64,000 nt of DNA from assembly GCF_041146395.1 (NCBI RefSeq), contig NC_090989.1:221992843-222056842 (forward strand), given 5' to 3'. The notes beneath the pieces are model-generated. The model searched no databases and was not told the DNA's origin. It worked only from the letters and a program-made list of their open reading frames with translations. This document shows, piece after piece, positions 11,915 through 23,738 of the stretch (the stretch's first letter is position 1; each line of letters begins with the position of its first letter). Made by a program: the position numbers and the translations under genes. The stretch comes from Eulemur rufifrons. Lineage: Eukaryota > Chordata > Mammalia > Primates > Lemuridae.

Positions 11915-14289
11915 GATTCATTACATGTCAGTGTGCCTGAAATGACCTACGTAATTGTGTACTTTCTATATTATTTTTATCCCAATGTCAAGAGTCTTCT
12001 GCTTATGTAATATGAACAATTATTAGAAATTGCTCATTTAATTTCTGTGACATCTCACTAGCTAGGGTCTTTTTGGTCATTATCGAAGCCCCTAGGAAGA
12101 GCTGTATTAGGAATCCCACATATAAAAGCGTGCCCTAAAACATGCCATTCGAGAATTCAATATAATTGCAGCTGTTGTAGTAAGACCATTCCCCGGCTGT
12201 AAAATGAGCAATAAAAATTTGCTGCTAAAGAAAAATGTGCTTTCATTAGTGTCATGGGTTCATCAAATATTAGAGTCTTAGTTGAAAGACAGTGAGCAGA
12301 TCTTCTAAGGCAGAAATTTGGGCTCATTTGTGATTAGAAGAATGGCGCTTTTCAAATCAAGGCATTGCATTTGGTTTTGGAGATAGAATCAAGGCTTCTT
12401 GGATTATGGATCCCAGGGAGCATCCTGACCTTGGTCTTCACCAAACCAATTTCGTCTGCATTTTGGTATGCCCCAGAGCAGCCATTTTCAGCCCAAATTC
12501 AGCCTAGAGGTTCACCATGAAGCTCTGTTCAACTGATCAGAAATTCTAGAGAGCTGAAATGCAGTGAAAAAAATTATGGCTTCTTTGTTTTAATGTTTGC
12601 TAGTTAAGGCATTCCTTTAGCTCTGAATATCTGTATTTCCCTGGAAGCTACTGCAGAGACTCAAGCACAGGCTATAACAGAGATATTAATATTAGCAATG
12701 AGCTTTACTGCCCCTGGGTTATGTAAGCAACAATACTTAAGTTCTGCCCTGTTTCTCTAATTCTGAAAGAATCATAATTGTATAGTATGTCTGATTTACA
12801 GAGTCTGGTTAGTGAGGAAGAGCTAACAATGTAATAGAATAAAATCGAATAGAATGCTATAATTGTTAAAAGATTTTGTTTACCTCCTAATGTTACATCT
12901 ATATTTTCGGTGACCTTTTACATGCTTAATTCATATTTTAAATATGAATTTATATTAAACTCCTCTAATCCATAATTTGATTACTTATGGGATAGTAGAA
13001 TGCTGTCATTATACTATTTTTTTAATTACCTTGGTCACATGGTTTCCAAATTTAGACTTACTTATGTTGAACTGAAAAATATTTAAGATATTGATCTTCA
13101 TTATTTCTTGACGTTTCTATGTATCCACTCATTCAAACATAATTATTTATTAAAGCATCTTCCAAGGAAGAATGCTGAAATGCAAAATCTAGCAATTGTT
13201 TCCCACAAGCTAAGTTGATTAAATTCAGAATATTCTCCTATAAAAGAGTAGGAAACCTTGAAGGCTAAATAAATTGAAAAAAAAATTAAATAAAACAGCA
13301 AGGTAGATGTGCTATAGGAAAAGAGGCCTCAATGCAAGCTGGAGAAGTTGTATAAGATTTAACAGGCCTTTTCAGATTCTTAATTTCAGTGAATTCATAG
13401 GTCATGATGTTGGCTTTCTCCTCTTCCCTTCATTTTGGTTAATCCCATTAGCCTCAAAACCTGTCTGCCCATTCACTGTGGAGTGAATCCCATTCCCAGT
13501 GCCTCAATTCAAAGAACACTGTTCTTCAACAGGGACGCATTTTCCAAAGATTGACAAAGATTCCCATTCAATCCATGTAATAAATAGATTTTCTCAATTT
13601 TATTTGTTTTCAACCACCTTATTTTTCCTTCTGTGATACAGTCAGAAGCACACAATTAATATGTCGCCCTACTCCATGAAAACATTGTGGAGGTTTGCCC
13701 ATGTACTTTTAAAGGATAAAGTCAAAATGTATTATAGCCACTTGAAAAATAACATCATCATGGGCTTCCCACAGCTCTTTATTAAGAACAAATAGAGATT
13801 TCTGAAAAAGGTTTTTTGAGGCCACAAATCATGTTCTGTTGTGAGTTTAAATGCATCTGTATTGTGGTGTTACTTTAAAAGAAAGTCATTTCTCTCCTTA
13901 AATATTTTCTAAGGTGTTTAAACAAGGCAGCTTGAGAAGATTTTGCTAGAAATTGCAATACTATATAGACTTTGCCATCTCAATTTGAGGGAAATATCAT
14001 GACTGTGCAGGGAGCCTCCAAATCATTTTTCCCCCAAATCTTAGTAAACAAGGTATGAACATCTCGTGAATCATGCTAAAGTGAATTGCGTTGGCCTTCT
14101 TCCAGACTATGATGCCAAATTAGCATTCAGGAGCTTCCAAGCTTGTGGCTTTGGCATAGGAAAGAAATCCAGATCTAGCTTGTCCAGGAAGTGACTCCCA
14201 CGTCTCAGAAGGAGGTGATTTCAACCACTAGAAATAAAAGAACGTTGAGCTTCTTCCTGAAACCTGCATCATTCTTTTCCATAACTCAT
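11915..14289. other. AT-rich unique sequence
   Basis: About 2.4 kb with no recognisable repeat, RNA gene or exon. A near-palindrome 'attcatattttaaatatgaa' lies at about 12929-12949. Confidence 0.45.
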
Positions 14290-14717
<428 letters not shown>

Positions 14718-14743
14718 TCAGGTGGGATGTAAGATAGTATGAA

Positions 14744-14923
14744 GTGAAAAGAAAAAAAAAAAAAAGAAAGGAAAGGAGGGAGAGGAGGGGAAGGGAGGGG
14801 AGGGGAGCAAAGAGAAGTGGAGGGGAGAGGAGAGGAGAGGAGGGGAGCGGAGGGGAGGAGAGAGGAGAGGAGAGGAGAGGAGAGGAGAGGAGAGGAGAGG
14901 AGAAGAAAAGAAAGAAAAGAAGT
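14744..14923 (+). repeat. Purine tract, (GGAGA)n/(GGGGA)n, with G-quadruplex motif
   Basis: About 180 bases are almost purely A/G on the + strand, with only a few pyrimidine interruptions. Five G runs of 3-4 lie at 14778, 14787, 14793, 14797 and 14802, separated by 6, 2, 1 and 1 bases; this meets the usual G-quadruplex pattern. Long mirror-like purine tracts can also form triplex DNA. The open frames across it are low-complexity artefacts. Confidence 0.95.
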
Positions 14924-14984
14924 ACATACAACCTCCCTGGAATAGGGAGAAGTCCCTCCAGGATCTTACCCCTGCCAATCTCTT

Positions 14985-15372
14985 CAGTCTCACTTCTCTT
15001 TACCTGAAGGTGCAGCCGTGTGAAAGCCCTGTGGTTCTCCATACTTGCCGTGCTGTGTCTCCTGCCTCCATGCTGTCCAAACACAGCTGTATCTGCTTAG
15101 AATGCTACACCACCCAACCCAAGCCACTCCATTTGTCTAAACCAAGTTTTCAAAACTCACCTGATGAGTCACCTCCATGAAGCCTTTCACACATATCAGA
15201 CCACTTTTGACACCGTAAGACTTTATGTACCAATTACTTACCTATTATCTCAGATAGATTGAAAGCTGTGGAAAAGGAGAAATCATATTTGTCACTGCAG
15301 CCCCAGTGCCCAGTATGGTGCTGAGCACATTAGAAAACACTTTCAGGTAGTGAATAAAAGAATAAAGGGATC
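14985..15372 (+). mobile_element. L2 LINE 3' region, right of Alu and purine tract
   Basis: 'gatgagtcacctccatgaag' plus 'cctttcacac', 'gattgaaagctgtggaaaag', 'gcagccccagtgcccagtat' and 'gtagtgaataaaagaat' follow the L2 3' order. It is probably the continuation of 14290-14381. Confidence 0.68.
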
Positions 15373-15499
15373 GCTCCACAAAAGAGATGACCGTACACTA
15401 CTGCCACTTCTTTCACAGTTTCTGTAACCCAGGCTTCTGAAATCACTTTACTGGAAGACTTTGGAACTGGGAGAAGCATATCACACAATGTATTTCTAT

Positions 15500-15745
15500 G
15501 AAAGGAAATTAGTTCTATTATTTTATCTGATTATAAAAGTAATAGAGGCTAACTATAAAAGTACAATATAAGCAATACATAAAAATGAAGAAGAAAATTA
15601 AAATTATCATGTAGAGATAAACACAATATTCTCTATTACATTCTTTTTTATGCAAAGGCACTTTTTCAAAAGTATATGTTAGACATACTGTTTGATAATT
15701 GTGTAACCTACTTTTTGGGATTCACAATGGTCAGCTTTCTCTGTC
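15500..15745 (-). mobile_element. L1M LINE fragment, left part
   Basis: 'ttataaaagtaatagaggct', 'aaatgaagaagaaaattaaa' and 'ttgtgtaacctactttttgg' resemble the antisense 3' region of old L1M elements. A MIR sits between this part and 15986-16160. Confidence 0.5.
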
Positions 15746-15764
15746 AACAATATAGATGATCATG

Positions 15765-15972
15765 ACAACAATAATACTTAATATGCAAAAGACACTTATA
15801 TAAATTTCAAAACAGGCTTATCTTGGATTGTTATTATCTTCATTTTACAGATAAAAAAACTAAAGCACAAGGAGGTTATGTAATTTCCCTGTGGCTACAC
15901 AGCTGTTAAGTGGCCAAACCTCCTCCGATTGAACCTGGGCAGTTTTGCTCCAGAATCTACATTCAAAAGCAC
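15765..15972 (-). mobile_element. MIR SINE
   Basis: The antisense MIR order is clear: 'ttattatcttcattttacag', 'ataaaaaaactaaagcacaa', 'gctacacagctgttaagtgg' and 'ttgaacctgggcagttttgc'. It separates two L1M pieces of the same strand. Confidence 0.78.
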
Positions 15973-15985
15973 AGATGATGCTATC

Positions 15986-16160
15986 ATCCATCTTTAATCT
16001 TATTTGTAATGGATGCCCAATTTTAAAGTGTAAGCATAAATCTTAATTCATTTAACAATTCCTATATTATTAGACATCTAGGCTGTTTCCAGTTTTTCAA
16101 TATGACAAATAATGCTGTGATAAATAGCTTTGTGCAATAATGTTTGCATGATTGCCCAGT
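15986..16160 (-). mobile_element. L1M LINE fragment, right part
   Basis: 'tcatttaacaattcctatat', 'ttagacatctaggctgtttc' and 'gacaaataatgctgtgataa' match the antisense L1M ORF2/3' end. It is likely continuous with 15500-15745. Confidence 0.62.
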
Positions 16161-16199
16161 TATCTTGTCACGATAAATCCCCATTTTCAACTTGTTCTT

Positions 16200-16625
16200 C
16201 TCTTCCCTTTGGACACTATGCTCCCTCTACATGTGCCTCTTGTCAGTTCTACACACTCACCAAGCCCATTCCCGGAATATTCTTCCTCCATCTATTCCCA
16301 TAGCTGACTCTTTCATCCTTCAAGTCTGAGTTTAAATAACACCTCCTCAGAAAGCCCTCCTCAGACCACACTATTTACCTAAATTCCCACTTTCGTTATT
16401 CAATGTCATTGCATGAAATTCATTTCTTTCAAAGCACGATAGTTCCAATAAAATATATACCTGATAGTCTACCTGTTTATTTCCTTACCTCCCTAACTCC
16501 CAGTGTCCTGTGAGCTCCAGAAATACACAGATCATGTCAATTTTCTAGAACACCATTTGCCCAGGGATATTTCCATGTACAGCCTATAATTGGTATTTAA
16601 ATATTAATACTAACTGAATGAACAA
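16200..16625 (+). mobile_element. L2 LINE 3' end
   Basis: 'cccggaatattcttcctcca', 'cttcaagtctgagtttaaat', 'aacacctcctcagaaagccc' and the tail 'actaactgaatgaacaaatt' give the L2 3' order through to the tail. Confidence 0.78.
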
Positions 16626-16629
16626 ATTA

Positions 16630-17602
16630 AATTTAAGTATAATTGCTGAGTCAAGGAGATGTCATGAGAAAGTAGGATGAAGGCATTGACTTTCTCTCTC
16701 TAAAAACATGTCAAGAAAAATGCCAGAATCAGCAAAACAGCAGGTCTGTCTGTAGTAAGGATACAATATGATGAAACCTTTGCAGTAAAAAAAAATCAGC
16801 ATCTTTCTGCATCAATTACTATTCTTGGCAATAGACAATTGATTTAAGTAGTTCAGGCAAATCCATGTCCAAAGTGAGTCCAGTCATGTCCACTCAGTCC
16901 AATGTCATGTTCTGAGTTCCTAGGAAGCAGGGGACTACCTTTGAGGCTTGCCAGTGAGAGAGGTTCCACACTAGCATGGCTAGTGGCTGGAATACCAACT
17001 GCTGCAACAGCGGAAATTATGTTTGCTGCTCCTAAATGCCTAATGAGGGTGATGTTTGTTTAATAGTCTTCAGTGACTTCGGCTGTGCTTTTGAAGACAG
17101 TCTCTCCAATTGTTAGTAGATCTTTAACCTAGAGCCAAGTCTGCTGGTAACAGATTCAATTCTTTATAGATATCCCCCAAGCCAGAGGGCATGTCACACT
17201 ACAAAAATGTATTACAGTCATCAAAGGGCTCTTTGTTTTTCAAGATTACTGTTTCATTAGACTGAAAGACAAGGAAAGGTCAGAATAGGGCTGAACGGAT
17301 ACAGTGGGAACTATTAAAGGATATTTTGTTTTCAGCAATGTTCCGATTGACACAGGTGACTCCGAATGTAGCTCCCCACCCAACTTTCCCAAGCTAAAAA
17401 GAAATAATTATTTTAAATAATTTATATTTGGGAAGGAGTGCTTGAGAAAGAAGTTTCTTTCAAGCCCAGGAAAAGAAAAACTCTGTGTGATTTGAACATA
17501 AGCCAAGAAAATATATTAATGAGCTAGAACATTTTTATGAAAGTGAAGAGCAGTTTAGTGTTCTATCTGAAAGGCCAAAAAACGGCTTTTGAGGGTGAGC
17601 AT
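16630..17602. other. Unique-looking sequence
   Basis: No repeat family, RNA gene or exon was recognised. Confidence 0.45.
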
Positions 17603-17617
17603 AAAAATGGAGAAGCT

Positions 17618-17962
17618 GGCCGGGCGCGGTGGCTCACGCCTGTAATCCTAGCACTCTGGGAGGCCGAGGTGGGCGGATCGTTTGAGCTCAGGAGTTCGAG
17701 ACCAGCCTGAGCAAGAGCGAGACCCCATCTCTACTAAAAATAGAAAGAAATTATATGGACAGCTAAAAATATATATACAAAAAATTAGCCGGGCATGGTG
17801 GCGCATGCCTGTAGTCCCAGCTACTCGGGAGGCTGAGACAGGAGGATCGCTTGAGCTCAGGAGTTTGAGGTTGCTGTGAGCTAGGCTGACGCCACGGCAC
17901 TCACTCTAGCCTGGGCAACGGAGTGAGACTCTGTCTCAAAAAAAAAAAAAAAAAAAAAAAAA
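17618..17962 (+). mobile_element. Alu SINE, lemur-type, near-intact
   Basis: It begins 'ggccgggcgcggtggctcac'. The left arm ends 'ctctactaaaaatagaaaga', and the long linker carries 'aattatatggacagctaaa' and 'aatatatatacaaaaaatt'. The right arm has 'ggctgacgccacggcactca', then a poly-A of about 23. Target-site duplications 'aaaaatggagaagctg' flank it (17603-17618 and about 17958-17973). The intact ends, retained CpGs and perfect duplication indicate a fairly recent insertion. Confidence 0.98.
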
Positions 17963-17974
17963 TGGAGAAGCTGT

Positions 17975-18690
17975 ATCCTGGATGATACTCAGGCTGGTGT
18001 TTATAAAATCGAGTTAGGTTAAGCAAGCAGGTGGTATTCCTGTGCACTGTCATATATGTGAAGAAAAGCAGGAACACCTGAGGTGTTCAACAAATGATAA
18101 ATCTTGTAATAGTAACTTTTCCCTACTTATTAGTTTCCCTGCAGAAAGATTTGAAGAAAGTACAGGAAACTTAGGTATACCTACACATGTATTAACTGTC
18201 AAAGTAAAACTTAAAACCCAAAGCTACAGTCATGAATTCCATTACAGAATACCCGCAGGCTTTCTGTGTTGTCGCTATTCCCACATGTACACCCAACCTT
18301 CCCTCCTCCCGTGCACCCTCCTGCCGCCCGCACATACCTGGCTCTTGAAAGCACCTTGCAGTCACTAAAAATGGTGCCATGGAGCCTCCAGAAGTAGGTC
18401 AACGTCCCTTATTGTCTTCCCTTTCCCTCTCCGCTGAGCTCTGAGCTGGCCTGCAGAGCTGAGATAATTTTTTAATTCCACTTTGAATAGCAACAAAAGG
18501 AAGAGCAAAAACGTGTTTTATGGAAGAGCCCCCCTTTTCCCCTCTATTACCAGAGGATAATTCTCCCTAAATTCCAAAAGAAAAAAAAAGGAATACAAAA
18601 TAAAAACAGTCAATACCCTAGGTTTCTAAATTAAAACTTATCTTTCTCTGAAAAGCTTTGGGGAAAGACCGTTATTAAAAACAACACAAA
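17975..18690. other. Unique-looking sequence
   Basis: A C-rich patch lies at 18290-18330. No repeat family, RNA gene or exon was recognised; the open frames here have no recognisable product. Confidence 0.45.
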
Positions 18691-18691
18691 A

Positions 18692-18752
18692 AAATGGAGC
18701 TATGGAGAGAGCACAGGCTTTTGACCTTGAAAACCCCAAGTTCAAATCTTGG
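18692..18752 (+). mobile_element. MIR SINE 5' fragment
   Basis: 'atggagagagcacaggcttt' and 'ccccaagttcaaatcttggt' match the tRNA-related 5' part of MIR, including the B-box-like 'gttcaaatc'. The element is cut at 18752 where L1 sequence starts. Confidence 0.58.
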
Positions 18753-19490
18753 TGTTACTTCACAGAAGATATCCAACTACCCATTAAACAGGTGCTCAAT
18801 TTCATTAGTCATCAAGGAAATGCAAAGTAAAACCACAATGAGATGCCACTGTACCCACCACAATACCTATAATGAAAAAAATAAAGTAGTAGAATTCTCA
18901 CACACTACTGATGGGAGTATTTATCGTATAACCACTTTCTGTTTTATAGTCTGTTCCAAAACTGATTATATTCATACATCATGAACCAGAAATTCCACTC
19001 ATAGACTCATAGGTTTATACTAAATGAAATATGTACACATGTTCACCAAAAGTATTAGTAGAATGTATATAGCAGTACTATTTGTAATAGCTTAAATCTA
19101 GGAATTATTCAAATGTGTATCAACGATAGGATGCATATACAAATTGTAGAAATTTGCAAGTGGAATACACACAGCAGTGAGAGTGAATGATTTTTATCTA
19201 CACACAGCAACATAAATGAATCTTATAAATATGATGTTGAGTTGAAGAGGCCAGACACAAAAGGTTACATATTATAGGATATATCTCTTTAATACGAAGT
19301 ACAAAAACAGGCAAGACTATTCTAATTGCTTACTTACCGTGGGGGTGGGGAGGTTATACAACTGGAAGGGAGGATGAGGGTAGCTTTGGGGTGCTGGGAA
19401 TATTTTGTTTCATAGTCTGGATGCTGGTTACATGAGTATTTTCAGTGTGTGAAAATTCATCAAGAGATATATAAATTTTAAAAGCTTTTA
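18753..19490 (+). mobile_element. L1M LINE, ORF2 end and 3' UTR
   Basis: It starts 'acttcacagaagatatccaa', continues with 'tcaaggaaatgcaaagtaaa' plus 'accacaatgagatgccac' (the decayed end of ORF2) and ends in 'gtgtgaaaattcatcaagag'. Reverse-transcriptase C-terminal coding is broken by many stops. It is dead and 5'-truncated. Confidence 0.87.
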
Positions 19491-19527
19491 AAAATACCGG
19501 TTCCCACTAGCTGTATATATCCTATGT

Positions 19528-19770
19528 ATGATTATAGAGTGCTCACTCTGTACCAATATTCTGAGTGCTTTATACATATTAATGCATTTAATCATCATAA
19601 CAATCCTAAAATAATTATTCCCATTTTACAGAGAAGGAAACTGGTACACAGAAATGTAAGTAAATTCCCCCAGATCCCAGGGCTGGTACAGGTTGGAGCT
19701 GGGTTTCTAACTTAGCCTGCCTGTCTAAGGATTCAGTGTCCTTAACCACTCTACTGTGCTGCTGCCTCCT
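19528..19770 (-). mobile_element. MIR SINE, near full length
   Basis: Antisense MIR: 'gctttatacatattaatgca', 'ttattcccattttacagaga', 'aaggaaactggtacacagaa', 'ggagctgggtttctaactta' and 'ccttaaccactctactgtgc' follow in order. Confidence 0.8.
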
Positions 19771-19909
19771 TAAAAATTTAACAATTTTTTACTGCCATTT
19801 CCCCTTTTATAAAGTACAGATGATAATACATCACGAATTGCCATAGGATCAAAAGATATTATTGGTCTTGTAGCCCATCCATAAGATACTTAACTATTGT
19901 TAACTAAAA

Positions 19910-20125
19910 TTGAGGTCCCCAACCCCTGGGGCCTATTAAGAACAGGACCGCACAGCAGGAGGTGAGCAGCAGGCTAGCAAGCAAGCTTCATCTGTGTTGA
20001 CAGATTTAAGCCACTCCCCATCGCTCACATCACCACCTGAGCTCTGCCTCCCCCATCCCCAAGTCCGTGCAAAAATTGTCTTCTATGAAACCGGACCCTG
20101 GTGCCAGAAACGCTGGGGACTGCTG
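19910..20125 (+). mobile_element. hAT-type DNA transposon, same family as 9614-9912
   Basis: It begins 'ttgaggtccccaacccctgg' and ends 'cgctggggactgctg'. The flanks are 8-base direct repeats 'aactaaaa' (19902-19909) and 'gactaaaa' (20126-20133), with one difference, as hAT insertion predicts. Internal blocks such as 'acagcaggaggtgagcagca' and 'aattgtcttctatgaaac' align with the copy at 9.6 kb. It is non-autonomous. Confidence 0.85.
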
Positions 20126-20133
20126 GACTAAAA

Positions 20134-20569
20134 GCATGACTGCTTCTCTTTTCTAACCAAGGCTCACTGTAGATCTCCCTTGTTCACAGTCAACAAAATT
20201 TGTCATTCACATACTCTACTTCTTTCTCCCTTTTTGGGTCTCATTGACAACCAGTGTCCTCAACATGCTGCCAAATTTCTATTCCCCACCTTTGCTCCAC
20301 CGCCAGCTAGTTCTTCCTACTAACTGGGGCTGTCCTGCCTGGATAGTACAGAACTTCAAAATCAAATTTTGAATTTTATTCAACATTAGCTTGTTCTATA
20401 TGTTAGGGTTGCTAAGCGATAAGAACTCATCTAACTGATATTATTATTCTACTAAGGTAAGCAATTTACATTTTAAGAATAGTCAGCTGAAAACCAAATA
20501 AGGTAATTTAATGTTGGCAATTTCAAGCCATGAACTATTTGGGGAAACATTTTGGGTCAGATAATGTGT
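20134..20569. other. Unique-looking sequence
   Basis: No repeat family, RNA gene or exon was recognised. Confidence 0.45.
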
Positions 20570-20712
20570 TGGAATAATAAGGATAATATTTCCTAGGATT
20601 TCACCTTATCCACTAGTTTACATGGACATGAATTCATTGAATTATCACAGGAATCTAGCAAGGTAGGTAGTAGTATTTTGCTGATTGTACAGATGAGAAA
20701 GCTAATGTTTAA
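20570..20712 (-). mobile_element. MIR SINE fragment
   Basis: 'attcattgaattatcacagg' and 'gctgattgtacagatgagaa' follow the antisense MIR middle portion. It is diverged. Confidence 0.55.
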
Positions 20713-21002
20713 CCTATTTAAATTCATTTATTTTACATATGCAATAGACCAACAACCCTATACTAAAACTTTTCTGGGTTCACTAGAGCTTACCTTCCCA
20801 AGAGAAGAGACTGGCTGTACAGAAATAACACAAAAAATATATAAAGATAATTTTATATGGTAGTTAGTGTTATGAAAAGAGTAATAAGACAAGATGATAA
20901 GATAGAAAGAGCCTGGGAGGGCAGGGACAGGAGTTCTACTTTGTCCTGAGAAATTCAAGGTAGAATCTCCTGTGCCTTTTCCCTTCCTCACAAACCGTAT
21001 TT

Positions 21003-21092
21003 CTCCACACTGCCTGTGCATTAGAATCAGCTGGGGGTCTTTAAAAAAAACACCTATGCCCAGGCTCCACCCCCAGAGGGACTTTTTAATTA
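21003..21092 (+). mobile_element. hAT-Charlie fragment (MER20-like)
   Basis: 'tgcctgtgcattagaatcag', 'ctgggggtctttaaaaaaaa' and 'ctatgcccaggctccacccc' plus 'cagagggact' match the left half of a MER20-type element. The right half is missing. Confidence 0.62.
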
Positions 21093-22689
21093 AGCATGAT
21101 AACTTTAAAAGCAAAAACAAATTGAATGTGGCCCAAAGAATAACAGCACTTGCTTCAGGTGATGCCTTATGTTTAACGTAAAGGATGAACAAACTTACAT
21201 TGATCTCTGATCACTCATCTAGTTTTATTGAGGCTTTTATGTGGGTTTTTTTCCCTGCGAGCTGAGTAATATGTCTCTTTGCAATGAGAGAAGATAAAAC
21301 CTTCAGAACATAAATGGGCATAAACATCTCGTTGCAAACCACAAGAGATCACTGTTAAAATTTAAAGTCATGGTAGAAATGTCGTCCTTCTGGCTGCTTT
21401 AATCAGGAAATCTTGGAAAGACTGAAGGGAAATATGTGGCTCTATTATGTATTTTTCTACTAAGTGTCCCTTAATCAAGTCTCTCCTGCCAGTGTAAGCT
21501 GTCAGCATGGAGGATCTGAATTGATGGCAAATGATATTATAGTCCACACTTTGCCCATTAAATCTGGGGGGGGGAGGGTATCTTGAGTAGGAAAGACGAA
21601 GTCTTTAAAGAAAGACTGTAGAATAACTCTTCATTCATGATCTCATTCATTGGAGGAAAAAAAGAGATCAGAGAAAAAGGGGCAGGGAGAAGAAAGAAAG
21701 GAAAGGAATGAGAAAATAAGAGAAAATTGGGAATGTGGAAAATGAAAGAGAAGGATGTGGGCTCTGTGGTCTGAAGCAGTAAACCCACTCAGAAGCCAGG
21801 GAACAAAATAAAGGCAAACAAGAGACACTCCTGCCTTGCCCCAAGGCTGTTTCTCAGTTAAGCTTGTGGCTTTCCTTTTGCTTACTGGAGGCGGGATTGT
21901 TCAAGCAGGGTGGTCATTAAGGAGGCTGCTGCTCATTTTCTCTTCTCTGGTTTTCATTCATCCACCTCCAGCCCTACAACTACTTCCTTCTTTGTGCTGC
22001 CGGTGAGACCAGAGCCAGACTGAACTTGCTTCTCTGTTACCTGAATAACACTATGGAATCTTCTTGTTGTAAGAAATTATTTTAAAACCATCATCATAAT
22101 GACTAATACATAATAAAATTACTATCCAGGATCAGGTAGTTGGAAGACTTTGAGGTCTATACAAAATCTTTTAACAAGATGGTAAGTTTTTTTTTTTTTT
22201 TGAGTTTAAAAAAGTAAGAAAATGGCTGAACTTGGAAACATAGTCTAGCAACTGTGACCCATGTTTTAGTTGTGACCCATGTTTTAGGTTTGCTACAATA
22301 TTGGTCATAAGTTAAGAGCATTTGCACATAGTCCATAAAAATTATTTCTAGCCCAAGAAAGCGAAGTATTTCCTCAGTCCTTTAGGAAAAGTCAACCCAG
22401 GTTATTGAATGAATGTGAGAAACTGGATGAAGGGCTTAAATGTTCCTGTATACAGGAACTATATGTTATGTAATCAAAGAATTTTGTATCAAAAGTTTTA
22501 CTGAGTGCCATGGGTAAATGCAATGAAAGTCCTACATTCAATTCCTATGTTCAAGAAATACGTAATCTATCAGAAAAGTCTTAAAAGAGTTTTCATGGAG
22601 TCAAATTCACAGTTCTGTGTCGAGAAGGCTCTATTTAAGTAACACAAATCCAAATGTAGCAAGAGATTTTACTTCAAGCAATATCCATC
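21093..22689. other. Mostly unique sequence, with a purine-rich patch and a short tandem repeat
   Basis: A GA-rich patch spans 21650-21765. A 17-18 base tandem duplication of 'tgtgacccatgttttag' occupies 22253-22288, and a T run lies at 22188-22201. No gene or repeat family was recognised. Confidence 0.5.
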
Positions 22690-22865
22690 AGTCACCTTCT
22701 GTGAGTCACCTTGTCCATTAAACCCATGACCCCGACATGTAGGCATTATTATCCTTATTGAACAAATTGGGACGCCATGGGGCACACAAATTAAATGACT
22801 TAGCCAAACTCCCACAGTTAGTAAGCGGTGGAATCTATAGAGGAATTCAAATTTTGGATGCCAAA
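22690..22865 (-). mobile_element. MIR SINE
   Basis: 'gtaggcattattatccttat', 'ttgaacaaattgggacgcca', 'cccacagttagtaagcggtg' and 'ggaattcaaattttggatgc' give the antisense MIR order. Confidence 0.68.
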
Positions 22866-22904
22866 GACAAAGCCCCCTTCCATTTTACAAAAGGATCCCA
22901 GTTA

Positions 22905-22963
22905 GGAAACATTTGCTGATGGCCAGGCCCTTGTTACATAAGGTCATCTTTAATCTTCAAAAC
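22905..22963 (-). mobile_element. MIR SINE, left part (interrupted by hAT)
   Basis: 'tggccaggcccttgttacat' and 'catctttaatcttcaaaac' are the antisense MIR 3' portion. It is cut at 22963 by a hAT element and resumes at 23103. Confidence 0.65.
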
Positions 22964-23102
22964 CAGTGGTTTTCAAAATGTGATGGGTATCAGAATCACC
23001 TGGGGAACTTGGTGAAAATATACAGGTCCAGGCCCTGTCCTCATTCCATGCATTTGCCCTCTGTGTTCTTTATTAGCTCTCCGCCAAAATTTGAGAACAG
23101 TG
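22964..23102 (+). mobile_element. hAT-Charlie non-autonomous element inside a MIR
   Basis: It begins 'cagtggttttcaaaatgtga' and ends 'caaaatttgagaacagtg', the expected Charlie-type terminal inverted repeat pair. The flanks are 'ttcaaaac' (22956-22963) and 'atcaaaac' (23103-23110), an 8-base duplication with one change. 'cagaatcacctggggaactt' in the body supports a MER3/MER20-type relative. Confidence 0.85.
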
Positions 23103-23215
23103 ATCAAAACCATCCATATGACAGATGATCTATAGAGGTTAATAGTTTGCTAAAAGCACAATGCTAATAAATTATGGAGCCAGGATTCAACCCAATCTGA
23201 TCCAAAAGTCTTTGT
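23103..23215 (-). mobile_element. MIR SINE, right part (interrupted by hAT)
   Basis: 'gacagatgatctatagaggt', 'ttaatagtttgctaaaagca' and 'ggagccaggattcaacccaa' continue the MIR left at 22963. Confidence 0.65.
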
Positions 23216-23707
23216 CTCTGAATGTGGATGGCCGTGCTCATGAAGGTAAAAGGCATGAAAAGGACAGGCTACTTAGGACCCATCTTCATCACTGAAGAAG
23301 ATGGAAAAAACAGTATGATCATTGCTAAAAAAGAAAAGAAGACCCACACAATGAAATTTTCAAACAAGGTTTTGATTTACCAAGACCCAGGGTTGATTTG
23401 TAAATAACTTATGCCATGTGCCCATATGGTTCTTGATGGTTGAAATACTCTTCTCTTCATTCTGAATCTTGCCATTCTTTGCTCTTGCTTCTTCTCTTAC
23501 CCTCCATGCATTTTGGCCTAGGAGTATTTATCAATCTCTACTTTGTCTGAGACTCCTTGCTGCACCTGAATGAATAATTCAACTGTGTGTGAGCATGTAG
23601 GTGTGTGTGTTTATACATAACAATTCGTTTGAGAGCCCCAAGGTTAGCTCTCAAAAGAATATTAGAGAAAATGGTCTTGGAGTAAGCTTTTGAGAAGACA
23701 GTTCTCC

Positions 23708-23738
<31 letters not shown>

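Noticed and set aside
11663..12010. 115-codon open frame
   Set aside because: It is translated from an antisense Alu, a well-known source of spurious open frames.
18692..18752. tRNA-like B-box word 'gttcaaatc', considered as a tRNA gene
   Set aside because: There is no cloverleaf and no terminator, and the context matches the tRNA-derived head of a MIR.
20758..21192. 144-codon minus-strand open frame
   Set aside because: It overlaps a MER20-like fragment, has no recognisable domain and low-information composition, and no splice or promoter context supports it.
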